Below are positions 16,199 to 26,046 of a stretch of DNA of 64,000 nucleotides, one piece after another. The stretch is from Leifsonia shinshuensis. GTDB lineage: Bacteria > Actinomycetota > Actinomycetes > Actinomycetales > Microbacteriaceae. A program made the translations under genes and the position numbers. Within the stretch, counting starts at the first letter, position 1; every line of letters begins with the position of its first letter. Where the stretch lies: assembly GCF_014217625.1 (NCBI RefSeq), contig NZ_CP043641.1, positions 4,216,001-4,280,000 of the forward strand, in the 5' to 3' direction. The notes beneath the pieces were generated by a model that saw only the letters and a program-made list of their open reading frames with translations, had not been told where the DNA came from and did not search any database.

Positions 16199-17134
16199 GT
16201 GCCCGTGCTCGCCCCGCCGCTGACGGACCGCCCGGCGTACCGGCCGTACCGCGCGGAGGTCGTGGCGATCCGCCGGCTGAGCCCCGGTTTCGCGCGTGTG
16301 AGCCTCGCCTGCGACGATTTCGAGACCTTCGGCACGGAGCGGCTGGACCAGCGGATCAAGCTTGTCTTCCCGCTGCCCGACGGCACGTTCAGCCCGCTCG
16401 ACGCGGGGGACTGGTACGACCAGTGGCGTGCGCTGCCTGAGCACAGGCGCAACCCGTTCCGCACCTACACGGTGCGCGACGTCGACCCGCGCGAGCGCCG
16501 GCTCGACGTGGACTTCGTCGTGCACGGCGACGGCGGCCCGGCCGCTCGGTGGCTCGCCGGCGCGACGATGGGCGACGAGCTGGTGGTGATCGGGCCGGAC
16601 GCCCTCAGTCCGCACTCCGGGGTGGGGATCGACTGGCGGCCGGGGGAGGCCACGGAGCTGCTGCTGGCGGGCGACGAGACCGCGGCGCCGGCGATCGCCT
16701 CGATCCTGGAGGGGCTGCCGCCGACGCGCAGGGCGCACGCGTTCATCGAGGTCCCGACGGCGGCCGACGTGCTTCCGCTGCGCGTTGGACGCCACGTCGA
16801 GGTCACCTGGCTCGCGCGCGAGGGCGGCGAGCACGGAGGCCGTCTCATCTCCGCGGTGACCGGCTGGCTGGCCGGGCATCCCGACGTGGTCGCGGCCGCC
16901 GCGGCCGGTCGCGCGCAGCGGCTGGAGGACGTCGACGTGGACGCGGACATCCTCTGGGACAGCCCGGAGCTCTCCGGCCCCGCGCGGTCCGCCGGCGGCT
17001 TCTACGCCTGGATCGCCGGCGAGTCGGGCGTCGTCAAGACGCTGCGCAGACTCCTGGTGCGCGGGCACGGGATCGACCGCGGGCGCGTGGCCTTCATGGG
17101 GTACTGGCGGCTGGGGCGCGCCGAGCGGGTCTGA
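16199..17134 (+). CDS. Siderophore-interacting protein (FAD/NAD(P)H ferric-siderophore reductase)
   Basis: 311 residues from GTG 16199, with GAAGGGAA upstream. The N-terminal FAD_binding_9 domain (about 10-130) has the FAD motif NPFRTYTVRDVDPRERRLDVD; the C-terminal SIP domain has LLLAGDETAAPAIASILE and FYAWIAGESGVVKTLRRLLV. These cytoplasmic enzymes release iron from imported siderophores by reduction. An iron box upstream supports Fe-dependent repression. No siderophore transporter is adjacent. Confidence 0.92.
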   Translation: MPVLAPPLTDRPAYRPYRAEVVAIRRLSPGFARVSLACDDFETFGTERLDQRIKLVFPLPDGTFSPLDAGDWYDQWRALPEHRRNPFRTYTVRDVDPRERRLDVDFVVHGDGGPAARWLAGATMGDELVVIGPDALSPHSGVGIDWRPGEATELLLAGDETAAPAIASILEGLPPTRRAHAFIEVPTAADVLPLRVGRHVEVTWLAREGGEHGGRLISAVTGWLAGHPDVVAAAAAGRAQRLEDVDVDADILWDSPELSGPARSAGGFYAWIAGESGVVKTLRRLLVRGHGIDRGRVAFMGYWRLGRAERV

Positions 17135-17138
17135 CCCG

Positions 17139-17870
17139 CTACTTGTTCTTGGTCTCCGTGCCGGCGAACGTCGCAGGGTAGTTGCTGAGCCAGGTCCAGT
17201 GGCTCACCGGCCAGCTCACCACGAATGCCCGGCCGACCACGTCGTTCATCGGAACGAAGCCCTTCGTCGGGTCGTCCATGTGGTACCGGGAGTCCGCCGA
17301 GTTGTAGCGGTTGTCGCCCATCACCCAGATCTTCCCGGCCGGGACGGTCACATCGAACGGCTTGGCCGACACGGCCTGCTGCCCCGCGGGCAGCAGCACA
17401 TACGGCTCCTTCAGCGGCACGCCGTTCACGCTCATCTGGCCGAGGGCGTTGCAGCAGGTGATGTGGTCGCCCGGGAGGCCGATCAGCCGCTTCACGAGGT
17501 GCTGGTCGCTGTCCGAGGCGCCGAGGCCGACGAAGTCGAGCACCGCGCCGACGCCCTGCTGGATGGGGTTGCCGGTCTGCGGCGCCGCGGCGGGAAGCCA
17601 GCCGCCCGGATCCTTGAAAACGACGACGTCGCCGCGCGACAGCGGGAAGACCGACGGCTGCAGTTCGTTGACGATGATCCGGTCGTTGATCTGGAGGGTG
17701 TTCTCCATCGACCCGGAGGGGATGTAGAACGACCGCGCGACGAACGTCTTGATCAGGAACGAGACCAGCACCGCGATGACGAAGATCACGACGACGTCGC
17801 GGAGGAGGACCTTCCAGCCGGACTTGCGGGTGGCACGACGGGGTCGCATGGTCTCGGTGCTGTCGGTCAC
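17139..17870 (-). CDS. lepB: Signal peptidase I
   Basis: 243 residues of a single-pass membrane serine peptidase that removes Sec/Tat signal peptides. After a basic N-terminus, one membrane helix (about 25-46) precedes the catalytic serine in IPSGSMENTL (about 55); the general-base lysine is in HLVKRLIGLPGD and the GDNRYNSADSR box is near the C-terminus. The CC pair in GDHITCCNALG is unusual but in a variable region. It is convergent with the siderophore-interacting gene with a 4-bp gap. Confidence 0.95.
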   Translation of the reverse strand: MTDSTETMRPRRATRKSGWKVLLRDVVVIFVIAVLVSFLIKTFVARSFYIPSGSMENTLQINDRIIVNELQPSVFPLSRGDVVVFKDPGGWLPAAAPQTGNPIQQGVGAVLDFVGLGASDSDQHLVKRLIGLPGDHITCCNALGQMSVNGVPLKEPYVLLPAGQQAVSAKPFDVTVPAGKIWVMGDNRYNSADSRYHMDDPTKGFVPMNDVVGRAFVVSWPVSHWTWLSNYPATFAGTETKNK

Positions 17871-18181
17871 AAGGCTTCACGCTAGCGTGCCGAGGCTGAG
17901 AGACGCATCCGACCCTCCTACGAGGGATTGTCCCGCAGGGCCGCCCGGTGAAAGGATCGGAGCACGGGCCGGCCCGACTCCCGTCGGGGGCCCGCGTGAT
18001 CATGCGGGATGCGTTGGCGCGCTTCAGACTGCTGACACGACGCGAACCTCCGCGCCGCGGCGATCGGGGCCGCGTCCGCCGCGATCCGGCACTCGTCTCC
18101 GGTGATCGGCTGCCCTTTCCCGGAGGGCCCGCCGGGTTTCGCGGTGTCGTCGCCGGAGGCTCCCCGCTGCACGAGCGGCCG
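17871..18181. other. 311-bp region between lepB and the M23 peptidase gene; no confident gene
   Basis: The frame of the M23 gene stays open back to GTG 17948, but third-position GC here is only about 70%, below the rest of the gene, and the residues do not look like a protein domain. It is GC-rich and probably a promoter plus leader. I see no recognisable riboswitch. Confidence 0.4.
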
Positions 18182-19519
18182 GTGCTGAGGCCGCTGGCCC
18201 ACGCTGCGGCGGTACTCCTGGCAACCGGCCTCCTGCTCGCTCCGCTTCCGGCATCCGCCGACGACTGCCAGGGGCAGGACTGCAGCACCTCGACGCCGAC
18301 ACCCGACCCGGACGATTCACCCGCGCCCACACCCTCGCCGACCCCGACGCCCACTCCGACGCCGACGCCGACTCCGACGCCGACTCCGACGCCCACGCCG
18401 ACCCCGACGCCGACCCCCACGCCGACACCCACTCCGAAGCCCACGCCGACGCCGACGCCCACGCCATCGCCGTCCGACACCCCGGCCCCGACCGACGACA
18501 TCCCACTGCTCATCCCGCCCGACCTCACGGGAACCGTCCAGTCCGACACCGCGCAGGTGGAGCAGGCGGCCCAGCTGGCCAGCGACCTGGCCTCCGCGCA
18601 GCAGGCGCTCGCCGACGCCACGAACGCCAACCTCGGCGTGCAGCGGGAGCAGACCCAGGCCCAGTCCGCGTCCGACGCGCTCGCCGCCCAGGCGAAGGCC
18701 GCGAAGAAGAAGGCCGCGGCCTCCGCCGCCTTCGCGACCGCGCTGATCCGCGCGGCCGGCTGGAAGGGTCTCGGCTCCGACCCGCTGGCTGCGGTGCTCG
18801 GGACGAACGGCGACCTCCTCACGAAGCTCGGCGCCGTCAACCGGCTCAACACGCTCTCCAGCGATCGGGTCGCCGCGCTGCGCGACGCGTCGACGGACGC
18901 CAAGGCCGCGTCGAATCTGAGCGGCCAGGCGAAGCATGCGGCCGCCGCGCTCGCCGGCATCGACGTCGACGCCAGCCAGCAGGCCGTCGACGACGCCCAG
19001 GCCCAGGTCGACTCGGCCTCCGCCGCGCTCGCCCAGCTGCCCACCGTGCTCACCGCCGGGACGGGCTGGCAGGCGCTCACCGTCGATCCGTCCGCCATCG
19101 CGACCGGCTGGGCGCTGCCGGTGCACGGCCCGATGACCGACCCGTTCGGCCCCCGGCCCTCGCGTCCGCTCGGAACCGCGCTCTTCCACCCGGGCGACGA
19201 CATCGGCGCCGCCTGCGGCACGACCATCGTCGCCGCGGCCGCCGGAACCATCCTGGCAGCCGGCCCGAACGGCGGATACGGCAACTTCATCCTCATCGAC
19301 CACGGCGGCGGCGTCGAGACCGCCTACGGGCACATCCGGGACGGCGGGATCGGCGTGACGGTCGGCGAGCACGTCGACGCCGGGCAGCCCATCGCGCAGG
19401 TCGGCACGACGGGGCTCTCCACCGGCTGCCACCTCCACCTCGAAGTCCGCGTGAACGGCGTCCAGATCGACCCGTACCCGTTCCTCGCGGCACGGGGGGT
19501 CATCGTCGGAACCCGCTGA
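18182..19519 (+). CDS. Secreted M23-family metallopeptidase with Thr-Pro repeat and coiled coil
   Basis: 445 residues if started at GTG 18182, which gives a compact signal peptide ending [15 protein letters not shown] 18002 and GTG 17948 are in-frame alternatives. A (Thr-Pro)n wall-spanning region follows (about 40-100), then an Ala-rich, probably helical part, then a C-terminal M23 domain with zinc ligands in [12 protein letters not shown] and [10 protein letters not shown]. It is likely a cell-wall endopeptidase or an amidase activator. The start is uncertain because no strong ribosome-binding site precedes GTG 18182. Confidence 0.8.
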   Translation: MLRPLAHAAAVLLATGLLLAPLPASADDCQGQDCSTSTPTPDPDDSPAPTPSPTPTPTPTPTPTPTPTPTPTPTPTPTPTPTPTPKPTPTPTPTPSPSDTPAPTDDIPLLIPPDLTGTVQSDTAQVEQAAQLASDLASAQQALADATNANLGVQREQTQAQSASDALAAQAKAAKKKAAASAAFATALIRAAGWKGLGSDPLAAVLGTNGDLLTKLGAVNRLNTLSSDRVAALRDASTDAKAASNLSGQAKHAAAALAGIDVDASQQAVDDAQAQVDSASAALAQLPTVLTAGTGWQALTVDPSAIATGWALPVHGPMTDPFGPRPSRPLGTALFHPGDDIGAACGTTIVAAAAGTILAAGPNGGYGNFILIDHGGGVETAYGHIRDGGIGVTVGEHVDAGQPIAQVGTTGLSTGCHLHLEVRVNGVQIDPYPFLAARGVIVGTR

Positions 19520-19538
19520 GGGGCGTACGGTTCAGGAC

Positions 19539-20894
19539 ATGACGGAACTGACGGAGCTGGTGGGCTCGTGGATGCGCCGCCAGCGCTGGTACTCGACCAA
19601 GGCGTTCGAACCGAGGCTGCGGCTCCTGGGCTCCTTCGAACTCGAACGCGCACCCGAGACGGCGGATGACGGATCCCGGATCGTCACGCACTTCTTCTGC
19701 GACGACGCGCCCCGCACGCCCCGCGTGTACCAGGTGCCGCTCGTGGCGCGCGTGCAGCGGGACGGCGACCCGGCCGGGTACGTGGGGGAGGCCGGCGGCC
19801 GCCACCTCTACGACGGACCGGTCGAGGAGGCGTACGTCGCCGCGCTCGCGGCGCTGATGACCGGAGCGGGCGCCGCCGACGGCGAGCACGCCCGCGCGGG
19901 CGGCCACACGCTCGGCGAACGCATCCCCGTGCTGTCGTCGCGGCGGCTCTCGGCGGAGCAGTCGAACACCTCCATCGTCGCCGAGCTCGGCGACCGGCTT
20001 GCGCTCGTGAAGGTCTTCCGGGTCGTGCAGGACGGCGAGAACCCGGACATCTCCACCCTGGCGGCGCTGACCGCTGGCGGCTCGGAGCGCACGCCCGCCC
20101 TCCTGGGGTGGCTGACCGGGTCGTGGCCGGCGCCCGACGGCGCGTCGGCGGCGGGGGAGCTGGCGTTGATGCAGGACTTCGTGCCCGGCGCCGAAGACGG
20201 CTGGGAGCTGGCTGTCGGCGCGGCGGAGTCGGGCGAGGACTTCACCGAGCGCGCCTACGCCCTGGGCGCCGGCACCGCGGAGCTGCACCGGCTGCTCGCG
20301 GGCGTGCTGCCGACGAAGCGCGCGGAGACCGAGGACGTGCGCGCGGCCCTCGACGGGATGTTCCAGCGGCTCACCATCACGACCACGGAGGTGCCGGAGG
20401 TCGAGACGCTGCGCGCGGAGATCGCGTCGGTCTACGCGGCGGCCGCCGCGGCGCCGCTGCCGGTGCTGCAGCGCATCCACGGCGACCTCCACCTGGGCCA
20501 GGTGCTGTTCTCGCCGGAGCGCGGCTGGCAGTTCATCGACTTCGAGGGCGAGCCGCTGCGCCCGCTCGCCGAGCGCGCCCTCCCCGACGCGACCATGCGC
20601 GACGTGGCCGGGATGCTGCGCTCGTTCGACTACGTCGCCGGATCGCTCGCCCGGCGTGAGCCTCCCGTCGACGCGTCGACGTGGGCGGCCGACGCCCGCA
20701 CGGCGTATCTGGAGGGCTACGCGAGCGTCGCCGGGGACGTCCTGGACGAGTTCCACGAGCTTCTGGCGGCGTTCGAGCTCGACAAGGCGGTCTACGAGAT
20801 CACCTACGAGGCACGGCACCGGCCGAGCTGGATCCCGATCCCGCGGGCGGCGGTCGACCGGCTGCTGAGCGACGCCGCCGGGGTCGCGCACTGA
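19539..20894 (+). CDS. Maltokinase-like protein
   Basis: 451 residues with an N-cap (RRQRWYSTKAFEP) and a kinase-like fold carrying IHGDLHLGQVLFS and FIDFEGEPLRPLAERALPD, the catalytic and metal-binding motifs of maltose-1-kinases in the TreS-Pep2-GlgE alpha-glucan route. A typical gene has treS or glgE next to it; here the neighbours are an M23 peptidase and an LLM oxidoreductase, so the pathway partner must be elsewhere. An ATP-dependent, cytoplasmic enzyme is expected. Confidence 0.85.
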   Translation: MTELTELVGSWMRRQRWYSTKAFEPRLRLLGSFELERAPETADDGSRIVTHFFCDDAPRTPRVYQVPLVARVQRDGDPAGYVGEAGGRHLYDGPVEEAYVAALAALMTGAGAADGEHARAGGHTLGERIPVLSSRRLSAEQSNTSIVAELGDRLALVKVFRVVQDGENPDISTLAALTAGGSERTPALLGWLTGSWPAPDGASAAGELALMQDFVPGAEDGWELAVGAAESGEDFTERAYALGAGTAELHRLLAGVLPTKRAETEDVRAALDGMFQRLTITTTEVPEVETLRAEIASVYAAAAAAPLPVLQRIHGDLHLGQVLFSPERGWQFIDFEGEPLRPLAERALPDATMRDVAGMLRSFDYVAGSLARREPPVDASTWAADARTAYLEGYASVAGDVLDEFHELLAAFELDKAVYEITYEARHRPSWIPIPRAAVDRLLSDAAGVAH

Positions 20895-20919
20895 GGCACG
20901 CGTCCGGCGTACGCACGAG

Positions 20920-20958
20920 CACGGCGCCCGACGTGTTACCCGCACGGCGGGCGCCGTG
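20920..20958 (+). terminator. Hairpin after the maltokinase gene
   Basis: CACGGCGCCCG (20920-20930) pairs perfectly with CGGGCGCCGTG (20948-20958) across a 17-nt loop, between convergent genes. No U-tract. Confidence 0.5.
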
Positions 20959-21062
20959 GAGGCGGACATCTTCGAAGCCCATGCCCGCCTTGCGCGCATT
21001 GTGCGGCGCGCGCGACGCCGCGGGCAGACAGACGACGCTGTCTACCCGCGGCCGCCGCGTGT

Positions 21063-22448
21063 TCAGGCCTGCGGGACCTGCGTCCCGATCCGGTACTTCG
21101 CGCCGCGATGGTCCTCCGGGAGCCGGTCGCCCGCGCCGTGCAGCTTGTTGCGCAGCGTGCCCTCGGCGTACTCCTCCGGGTAGGCGCCGCGCTTGCGGAG
21201 CTCGGGGATGACGAACTCGACGATGTCCTCGAAGGTGCCGGGCGTGATCGCGTAGGCCAGGTTGAACCCGTCCACGTCGGTCTCCTCGACCCACTCCTGG
21301 AGCTGGTCGGCGATGCTGACCGCGCCGCCGACGATGTACGGGCCGAGGCCGCCGATGACGCCGTTGCGGCCGATGTCCCGCACCGTCCACTCGCCGCCCT
21401 CGGCGTTCGGCCGCTGGAAGTTGGCGACCGCCGACTGGATGGCGTTGCTCTTGACGTTGCCGATCGGCTCGTCCAGGTCGTATTGCGACAGGTCGACGCC
21501 CATCCAGCCCGACATGAAGACCAGCGCGCCCTCGTCGTTCGTGTACTGCAGGTAGTCCTCGAACTTGGCCTGCGCCTTCTCGTCCGTCTCGTCGGTGACG
21601 ATCGTGAGCAGCGTGTAGATGCGGGCGGAGTAACGGTCGCGGCCGGCGGCCTCCAGTGCGTCGCGGAGCTTGCCGACCGTCTCCTTCAGGCCCTCCTTGG
21701 TGGAGGCCGCGACGAAGATCGCCTCGGCGTTCTCAGCCGCGAACGAGATGCCGCGCTTGGACGCGCCGGCCTGGTAGATCACCGGTGTGCGCTGCGGGCT
21801 CGGCTCGGAGAGGTGGATGCCCGGGACCGTGAAGTGCTTGCCCTGGTGGCCGATCTCGTGCACCTTCGCCGGGTCGGTGAAGACGCCGGACTCCCGGTCG
21901 CGGATGACGGCGTCGTCCTCCCACGAGCCCTCCCACAGCTTGTAGAGCACCTCCAGGTACTCGTCGGCGTGGTCGTAGCGGTCGTCGTGCTGCAACTGGT
22001 CGTCGTGACCCATGTTGCGCGCGGCCGACGGCAGATAGCCGGTGACCACGTTCCAGCCGACCCGGCCGTTGGTCAGGTGGTCGAGCGTCGACATCCGGCG
22101 GGCGAACGGGTACGGGTGCTCGTAGGCGGTTCCGGCGGTGACGCCGAAGCCCAGGTTCTCGGTCACCAGCGCCATCGCCGAGACCAGGAGGAGCGGGTCG
22201 TTGACCGGGACCTGCGCGCCGTGGCGGATCGCGGCCTCGTTGCTGCCGCCGTAGACGTCGTAGGTGCCGAGCACGTCGGCGATGAAGATCCCGTCGAAGG
22301 TGCCGCGCTCCAGGAGCTTCGCGAGCTCGGTCCAGTAGGTGAGGTCCTTGTAGCGCCAGGCCTGGTCGTCGGGGTGACGCCACATGCCGGAGGACTGGTG
22401 GGCGACGCAGTTCATGTCGAACGCGTTGAAACGGATCTGCCGGGTCAT
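21063..22448 (-). CDS. LLM-class flavin-dependent monooxygenase, NtaA/SnaA/DszA family
   Basis: 461 residues. The TIM-barrel pattern includes FDGIFIADVLGTYDVYGG, SAMALVTENLGFGVTAGT and GRVGWNVVTGYLPSAARNMG, typical of FMNH2-dependent two-component monooxygenases acting on chelators, sulfur compounds or similar molecules. No dedicated flavin reductase is adjacent. The paa operon lies upstream on the same strand with a 68-bp gap; whether it is co-transcribed is unclear. Substrate unknown. Confidence 0.88.
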   Translation of the reverse strand: MTRQIRFNAFDMNCVAHQSSGMWRHPDDQAWRYKDLTYWTELAKLLERGTFDGIFIADVLGTYDVYGGSNEAAIRHGAQVPVNDPLLLVSAMALVTENLGFGVTAGTAYEHPYPFARRMSTLDHLTNGRVGWNVVTGYLPSAARNMGHDDQLQHDDRYDHADEYLEVLYKLWEGSWEDDAVIRDRESGVFTDPAKVHEIGHQGKHFTVPGIHLSEPSPQRTPVIYQAGASKRGISFAAENAEAIFVAASTKEGLKETVGKLRDALEAAGRDRYSARIYTLLTIVTDETDEKAQAKFEDYLQYTNDEGALVFMSGWMGVDLSQYDLDEPIGNVKSNAIQSAVANFQRPNAEGGEWTVRDIGRNGVIGGLGPYIVGGAVSIADQLQEWVEETDVDGFNLAYAITPGTFEDIVEFVIPELRKRGAYPEEYAEGTLRNKLHGAGDRLPEDHRGAKYRIGTQVPQA

Positions 22449-22516
22449 GCCGTCCAGAATGCATGCGTTGCCGCGGCGCTTGCACCCCTCCCGTCACGTT
22501 CCGTAACGGACGCTGG

Positions 22517-23287
22517 TCAACGACCGCGGAAGTCCGGTCGCCGCTTCTGCTGGAAGGCGGCGAAGCCCTCGCGGTAGTCGGCGGTTTCGCGGAGCTCCGC
22601 CTGCGCGGCGTTCTCGGCGGCGACCGACGACCAGAGGTCGAGGTCGCCGTCGCGCAGGCCGGCGACGATGCGCTTGCTCGCCAGGAAGGCTTGCGTCGCC
22701 CCGCGTGCGGCGGCTGTCGCGGCCTCCTCCGCCGCGGCCTCCACCTCGCCGGACGGTAGCGCGCGGCTGAACAGCCCGCCCGCCACGGCCTCCGCTCCGG
22801 AGATCAGCCGGCCGGAGTAGATGAGGTCGAGCGCGCGGTGCGGGCCGAGCCGGGAGACCAGCAGCCAGTGGCCGCCCGAGTCGAGGGCGGCGCCCAGGGC
22901 GGCGAACGGCGAGCCGACCTTGGCGTCCTCGGCGACGTAGACGACGTCGGTCGCGACCAGCAGGCCGAGGCCGACGCCGAGCGCCGCGCCGCGGACGGCG
23001 GCGAAGGTCGGGGCCGGGAAGGCGCTCATCCGGCGCAGCAGCGGCGTCACGAGACCGTCGAGGTAGCCGGTCACGTCGTCCGTCGCCGGGTCGACGCCCG
23101 CGATGTCGCGGCCGGCGCAGAACGAGCGGCCCTCGCCACGCAGCACGAGCGCGCGCACCCCGGCGGCCTCGGCCTCGGCGTAGGCGGCGTCGAGGGCGCG
23201 GAGGTCGTCCGGGCCGAGCGCGTTGAGCCGCTCCGGCGCGTTCAGCGTGACGCGCGCGATGCCGTCCTGGATGCCGAGCTCGATCAC
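22517..23287 (-). CDS. paaG: Enoyl-CoA hydratase/isomerase, PaaG-like ring-opening isomerase
   Basis: 256 residues of crotonase fold: oxyanion-hole motifs FCAGRDIAGV and AAVRGAALGVGLGLLVATD, with an aspartate in the PaaG-like position. It is the last gene of the paaABCDE operon, 21 bp after paaE, which favours the isomerase that converts ring-epoxyphenylacetyl-CoA to the oxepin. A generic enoyl-CoA hydratase role (PaaF) is the alternative; a second crotonase is encoded at 31144. Confidence 0.8.
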   Translation of the reverse strand: MIELGIQDGIARVTLNAPERLNALGPDDLRALDAAYAEAEAAGVRALVLRGEGRSFCAGRDIAGVDPATDDVTGYLDGLVTPLLRRMSAFPAPTFAAVRGAALGVGLGLLVATDVVYVAEDAKVGSPFAALGAALDSGGHWLLVSRLGPHRALDLIYSGRLISGAEAVAGGLFSRALPSGEVEAAAEEAATAAARGATQAFLASKRIVAGLRDGDLDLWSSVAAENAAQAELRETADYREGFAAFQQKRRPDFRGR

Positions 23288-23308
23288 TGCGCCTCCTCGA
23301 TCACTGCG

Positions 23309-24397
23309 TCAGACGTCATAGTCCACTGCGACCTTCTCGGTGAGCGGGTGCGACTGGCAGGTGAGCACGTACCCGGCCTCCAGCTCCTCCGGCTCGAGCG
23401 CGTAGTTCTCGGTCATCCGCACGTCGCCGGAGAGCAGGCGCGCGCGGCAGGTCCCGCAGACGCCGCCGGTGCAGGCGAACGGCACGTCCGGCCGCACCCG
23501 CAGCGCGGCGTTGAGGACCGACTCGTTGGCGTCCACCGGCGTGGTCACCGTCGTGGTCTGGCCGTCGAGCGTGAACTCGATCTCCGCAGTCTTCTCGCCG
23601 TCGTGCACGACGACGGGGTGGCCGACGTCGCCGCGGACCTCGCCCGGCTCGCCGGTGGTGAACAGCTCGAAGTGGACGCTGGACCGCGGCACGTCGTAGG
23701 TCTCCAGCACGTCGCGGCAGAGCTGCACCAGCTCGAACGGTCCGCACAGGAACCACTGGTCGACCGTGTCCGGCGGCAGCAGTGCGTCGAGGATGGTGCG
23801 CAGCCGATCCTCGTCGATCCGGCCGGAGAGCAGGGGAGCGGAGCGCTGCTCGCGGGAGAGCACGTGGTGCAGCGCGAGGCGCGACGGGTAGCGGTCCTTG
23901 AGGTCGGCCAGCTCCTCCAGGAACATCACGTCGATCGCCGTGCGGTTCGTGTAGACGAGCGTGAACGAGCTGGTGTCGGAGGCCGCCAGCACGCTGGAGG
24001 CCAGCGCCATCAGCGGCGTGATGCCCGACCCGGCCGCGATGCCGGCGACGTGGACGCCGTCGAGCGCCCCGAGGTCGATCGTGAACGTCCCCTGCGGGCT
24101 CATCACGTCGATCCGGTCGCCCGCGCGCAGCTCGCTGGTCGCCCAGGTGGAGAACGCGCCGCCCAGGTCGCGCTTGATCGCGACGCTGATCCGGCCGGGC
24201 AGCGGCGGCCGGCAGATCGAGTAGCTGCGCCGGAGCTCCTTGCCCTCGACGGTCGCGCGGAGGGCCACGTGCTGGCCGGGCAGGTAGTCGTACTCGCCGT
24301 GCAGCTCCTCGGGGACCGCGAAGGTCACCTCGACGCTCGCGGCGGTCAGCGGGCGCACGTCGGCGACCGCGAGCGTGTGGAATCGCGCACGCGCCAT
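23309..24397 (-). CDS. paaE: Phenylacetyl-CoA epoxidase reductase subunit PaaE
   Basis: 362 residues. An FAD/NAD(P)H reductase module (about 1-240: RRSYSICRPP, GIAAGSGITPLMALASSVL, FLCGPFELVQL) is fused to a C-terminal plant-type [2Fe-2S] ferredoxin domain with cysteines in ACTGGVCGTCRARL and LTCQSHP. It passes electrons from NADPH to the PaaA diiron centre. It starts 10 bp after paaD in the same operon. Confidence 0.94.
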   Translation of the reverse strand: MARARFHTLAVADVRPLTAASVEVTFAVPEELHGEYDYLPGQHVALRATVEGKELRRSYSICRPPLPGRISVAIKRDLGGAFSTWATSELRAGDRIDVMSPQGTFTIDLGALDGVHVAGIAAGSGITPLMALASSVLAASDTSSFTLVYTNRTAIDVMFLEELADLKDRYPSRLALHHVLSREQRSAPLLSGRIDEDRLRTILDALLPPDTVDQWFLCGPFELVQLCRDVLETYDVPRSSVHFELFTTGEPGEVRGDVGHPVVVHDGEKTAEIEFTLDGQTTTVTTPVDANESVLNAALRVRPDVPFACTGGVCGTCRARLLSGDVRMTENYALEPEELEAGYVLTCQSHPLTEKVAVDYDV

Positions 24398-24407
24398 CAG
24401 CGGGACC

Positions 24408-24890
24408 TCACAGTGCCTTGAAGTGGTCGAACGGCTCGCCGCACCCGTCGCAGACGAAGAGCGCCTTGCACGCGGTGGAGCCGAAGTGCGAGATCTCCCT
24501 GGTCTTCAGCGAGCCGCAGTGCGGGCACTTGATCGCGAGCGTGAGCCGCACCGGGCCGGTGCCGGGCGGCGGCGCGATGCCGTAGTCGCGCAGCGCGGCG
24601 CGGCCGTGGTCGCTGATCCAGTCCGTCGTCCACGCCGGAGCGAGCGCGAGGCTGACCCGCACGTCGGAGAAGCCCTCGGCCGCGAGCGCGCGCACCACGT
24701 CCTCCCGGATCGCGTCCATCGCCGGGCAGCCCGAGTAGGTCGGGGTGAGCACGACGTCCACGCCGGTGTCGGTCACGGTGACCTCGCGCAGCACGCCCAG
24801 GTCGTCGATGGTCAGTACGGGGACTTCGGGGTCGAGCACCGCCGCGGCGGCCGCCCAGGCCCGGCCGGCCTCGGCCGCGTGCCCGGTCAC
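24408..24890 (-). CDS. paaD: Phenylacetyl-CoA epoxidase maturation protein PaaD
   Basis: 160 residues from GTG 24890, overlapping paaC by 4 bp (GTGA). The MIP18/DUF59 domain has the TPTYSGCPAMDAIREDV motif; the C-terminal zinc-ribbon-like part has CPHCGS and CDGCGEPF. PaaD is needed for assembly of the epoxygenase system, probably Fe-S or metal insertion. Confidence 0.93.
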   Translation of the reverse strand: MTGHAAEAGRAWAAAAAVLDPEVPVLTIDDLGVLREVTVTDTGVDVVLTPTYSGCPAMDAIREDVVRALAAEGFSDVRVSLALAPAWTTDWISDHGRAALRDYGIAPPPGTGPVRLTLAIKCPHCGSLKTREISHFGSTACKALFVCDGCGEPFDHFKAL

Positions 24891-25729
24891 CAGGTCGCTC
24901 CGGGGTGCGAGCGGGTGAGCACCTGCATCTCGGCCAGCAGCGGGGCCAGGTGCTCGGAGTGCCGGCCCTCGCGTCCGCCGCCGGCCGCGGTGAACGTCGA
25001 CGGGAGTTCCAGCTCGGCCTCCGCCAGGATCGGCGCGACCGCGGCGTCGAACGCGTCGCGCAGCGTCGACGGCCGCGGGGCCACGCCCTCCAGCCGGTCC
25101 ATCAGCGGCTCGTCGCGGAACAGCTCGGCGACGTACGGCCAGAGGTCGTCGAACGCGGTGAGCGTGCGGCGGCGCGACTCGTCGGTGCCGAGCGCGAGTC
25201 GCAGCACCCACTGGTCGGCGTGGTCGCAGTGGTAGGCGACCTCCTTGACCGCCTTGCCGGCGATCGCGGCGAGCACCGCGTCCTCGGAAGCGCGCAGCCG
25301 CTCGTACAGCTCGAACAGGTAGTGGGCGACGGCGACCTGCCGCACGATGGTGTGCGCGAAGTCGCCGTTCGGCTGCTCGAAGAGGTGCGCGGAGCGGAAG
25401 TCCTGCTCGTCGCGCCAGTAGGCCAGATCGTCCTCCGACCGTTCGGTGGCGCTGCCGGCGTAACGCAGCAGCGACCGGGCGTGGCCGAGCAGGTCCAGGG
25501 CGATGTTCGCGAGCGCGACGTCCTCCTCCAGCTCGGGAGCGCGGGAGATCCACCAGCCGAGCCGCTGGGCGAGCACGAGGGAGTCGTCTCCCAGCCAGAG
25601 CGCGTACTCCGCGACGTCGGGGGAGGCCGTGGCTTCGTCGGCGACGAACTCGGCCGACAGGGTCACGGTGCTGAGCTCGACGTGGCCGTGCTGGTCGTCG
25701 TCGTGGCCGTGGTCGTGGCTGTCGCTCAC
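24887..25729 (-). CDS. paaC: Phenylacetyl-CoA epoxidase structural subunit PaaC
   Basis: 280 residues, an all-helical ferritin-like protein without a full set of diiron ligands (DVAEYALWLGDDSLVLAQRLG, DVALANIALDLLGHARSLLRYAG). It forms the heterodimer that stabilises PaaA. The N-terminus is unusually His/Asp-rich ([15 protein letters not shown]), possibly metal-binding. It overlaps both neighbours by 4 bp. Confidence 0.94.
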   Translation of the reverse strand: MSDSHDHGHDDDQHGHVELSTVTLSAEFVADEATASPDVAEYALWLGDDSLVLAQRLGWWISRAPELEEDVALANIALDLLGHARSLLRYAGSATERSEDDLAYWRDEQDFRSAHLFEQPNGDFAHTIVRQVAVAHYLFELYERLRASEDAVLAAIAGKAVKEVAYHCDHADQWVLRLALGTDESRRRTLTAFDDLWPYVAELFRDEPLMDRLEGVAPRPSTLRDAFDAAVAPILAEAELELPSTFTAAGGGREGRHSEHLAPLLAEMQVLTRSHPGATW

Positions 25730-26046
25730 AGGTGCTTCACCCCTTCGCTCTCCGTGTAGTAGGTGGCGTGCCGGAAGTTTTTGCCCTCCGGCGAGGTGAA
25801 GAAGGCGTCCTTGGCGTCCGGGTCGCTCGCGGTGATCGCGTCGGAGCGGACCACCCAGATCGAGACGCCCTCGCCGCGACGGGTGTAGAGGTCGCGGGCG
25901 TTGCGCACCGCCAGCTCCTCATCCGGAGCGTGCAGCGAGCCGACGTGGACGTGGCTGAGGCCGCGGGAGGCGCGCACGAAGACCTCCCAGAGCGGCCAGA
26001 CCTCGTGGGCCCCGTGCTTGTCGGTGCTGGGCTTGTCGGCGGTCAT
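25726..26046 (-). CDS. paaB: Phenylacetyl-CoA epoxidase subunit PaaB
   Basis: 106 residues from ATG 26046. The typical PaaB core is present ([34 protein letters not shown]). It bridges PaaAC dimers in the epoxidase. It overlaps paaA and paaC by 4 bp each. Confidence 0.94.
   Translation of the reverse strand: MTADKPSTDKHGAHEVWPLWEVFVRASRGLSHVHVGSLHAPDEELAVRNARDLYTRRGEGVSIWVVRSDAITASDPDAKDAFFTSPEGKNFRHATYYTESEGVKHL

Noticed and set aside
17871..18181. Possible c-di-AMP (ydaO) riboswitch before the M23 peptidase
   Set aside because: I could not find the conserved ydaO core; only general GC-rich structure is visible.
18290..18480. Regular short repeats resembling a CRISPR or satellite array
   Set aside because: The period is 6 bp and encodes Thr-Pro; there are no spacers and no cas genes, so it is a protein linker.
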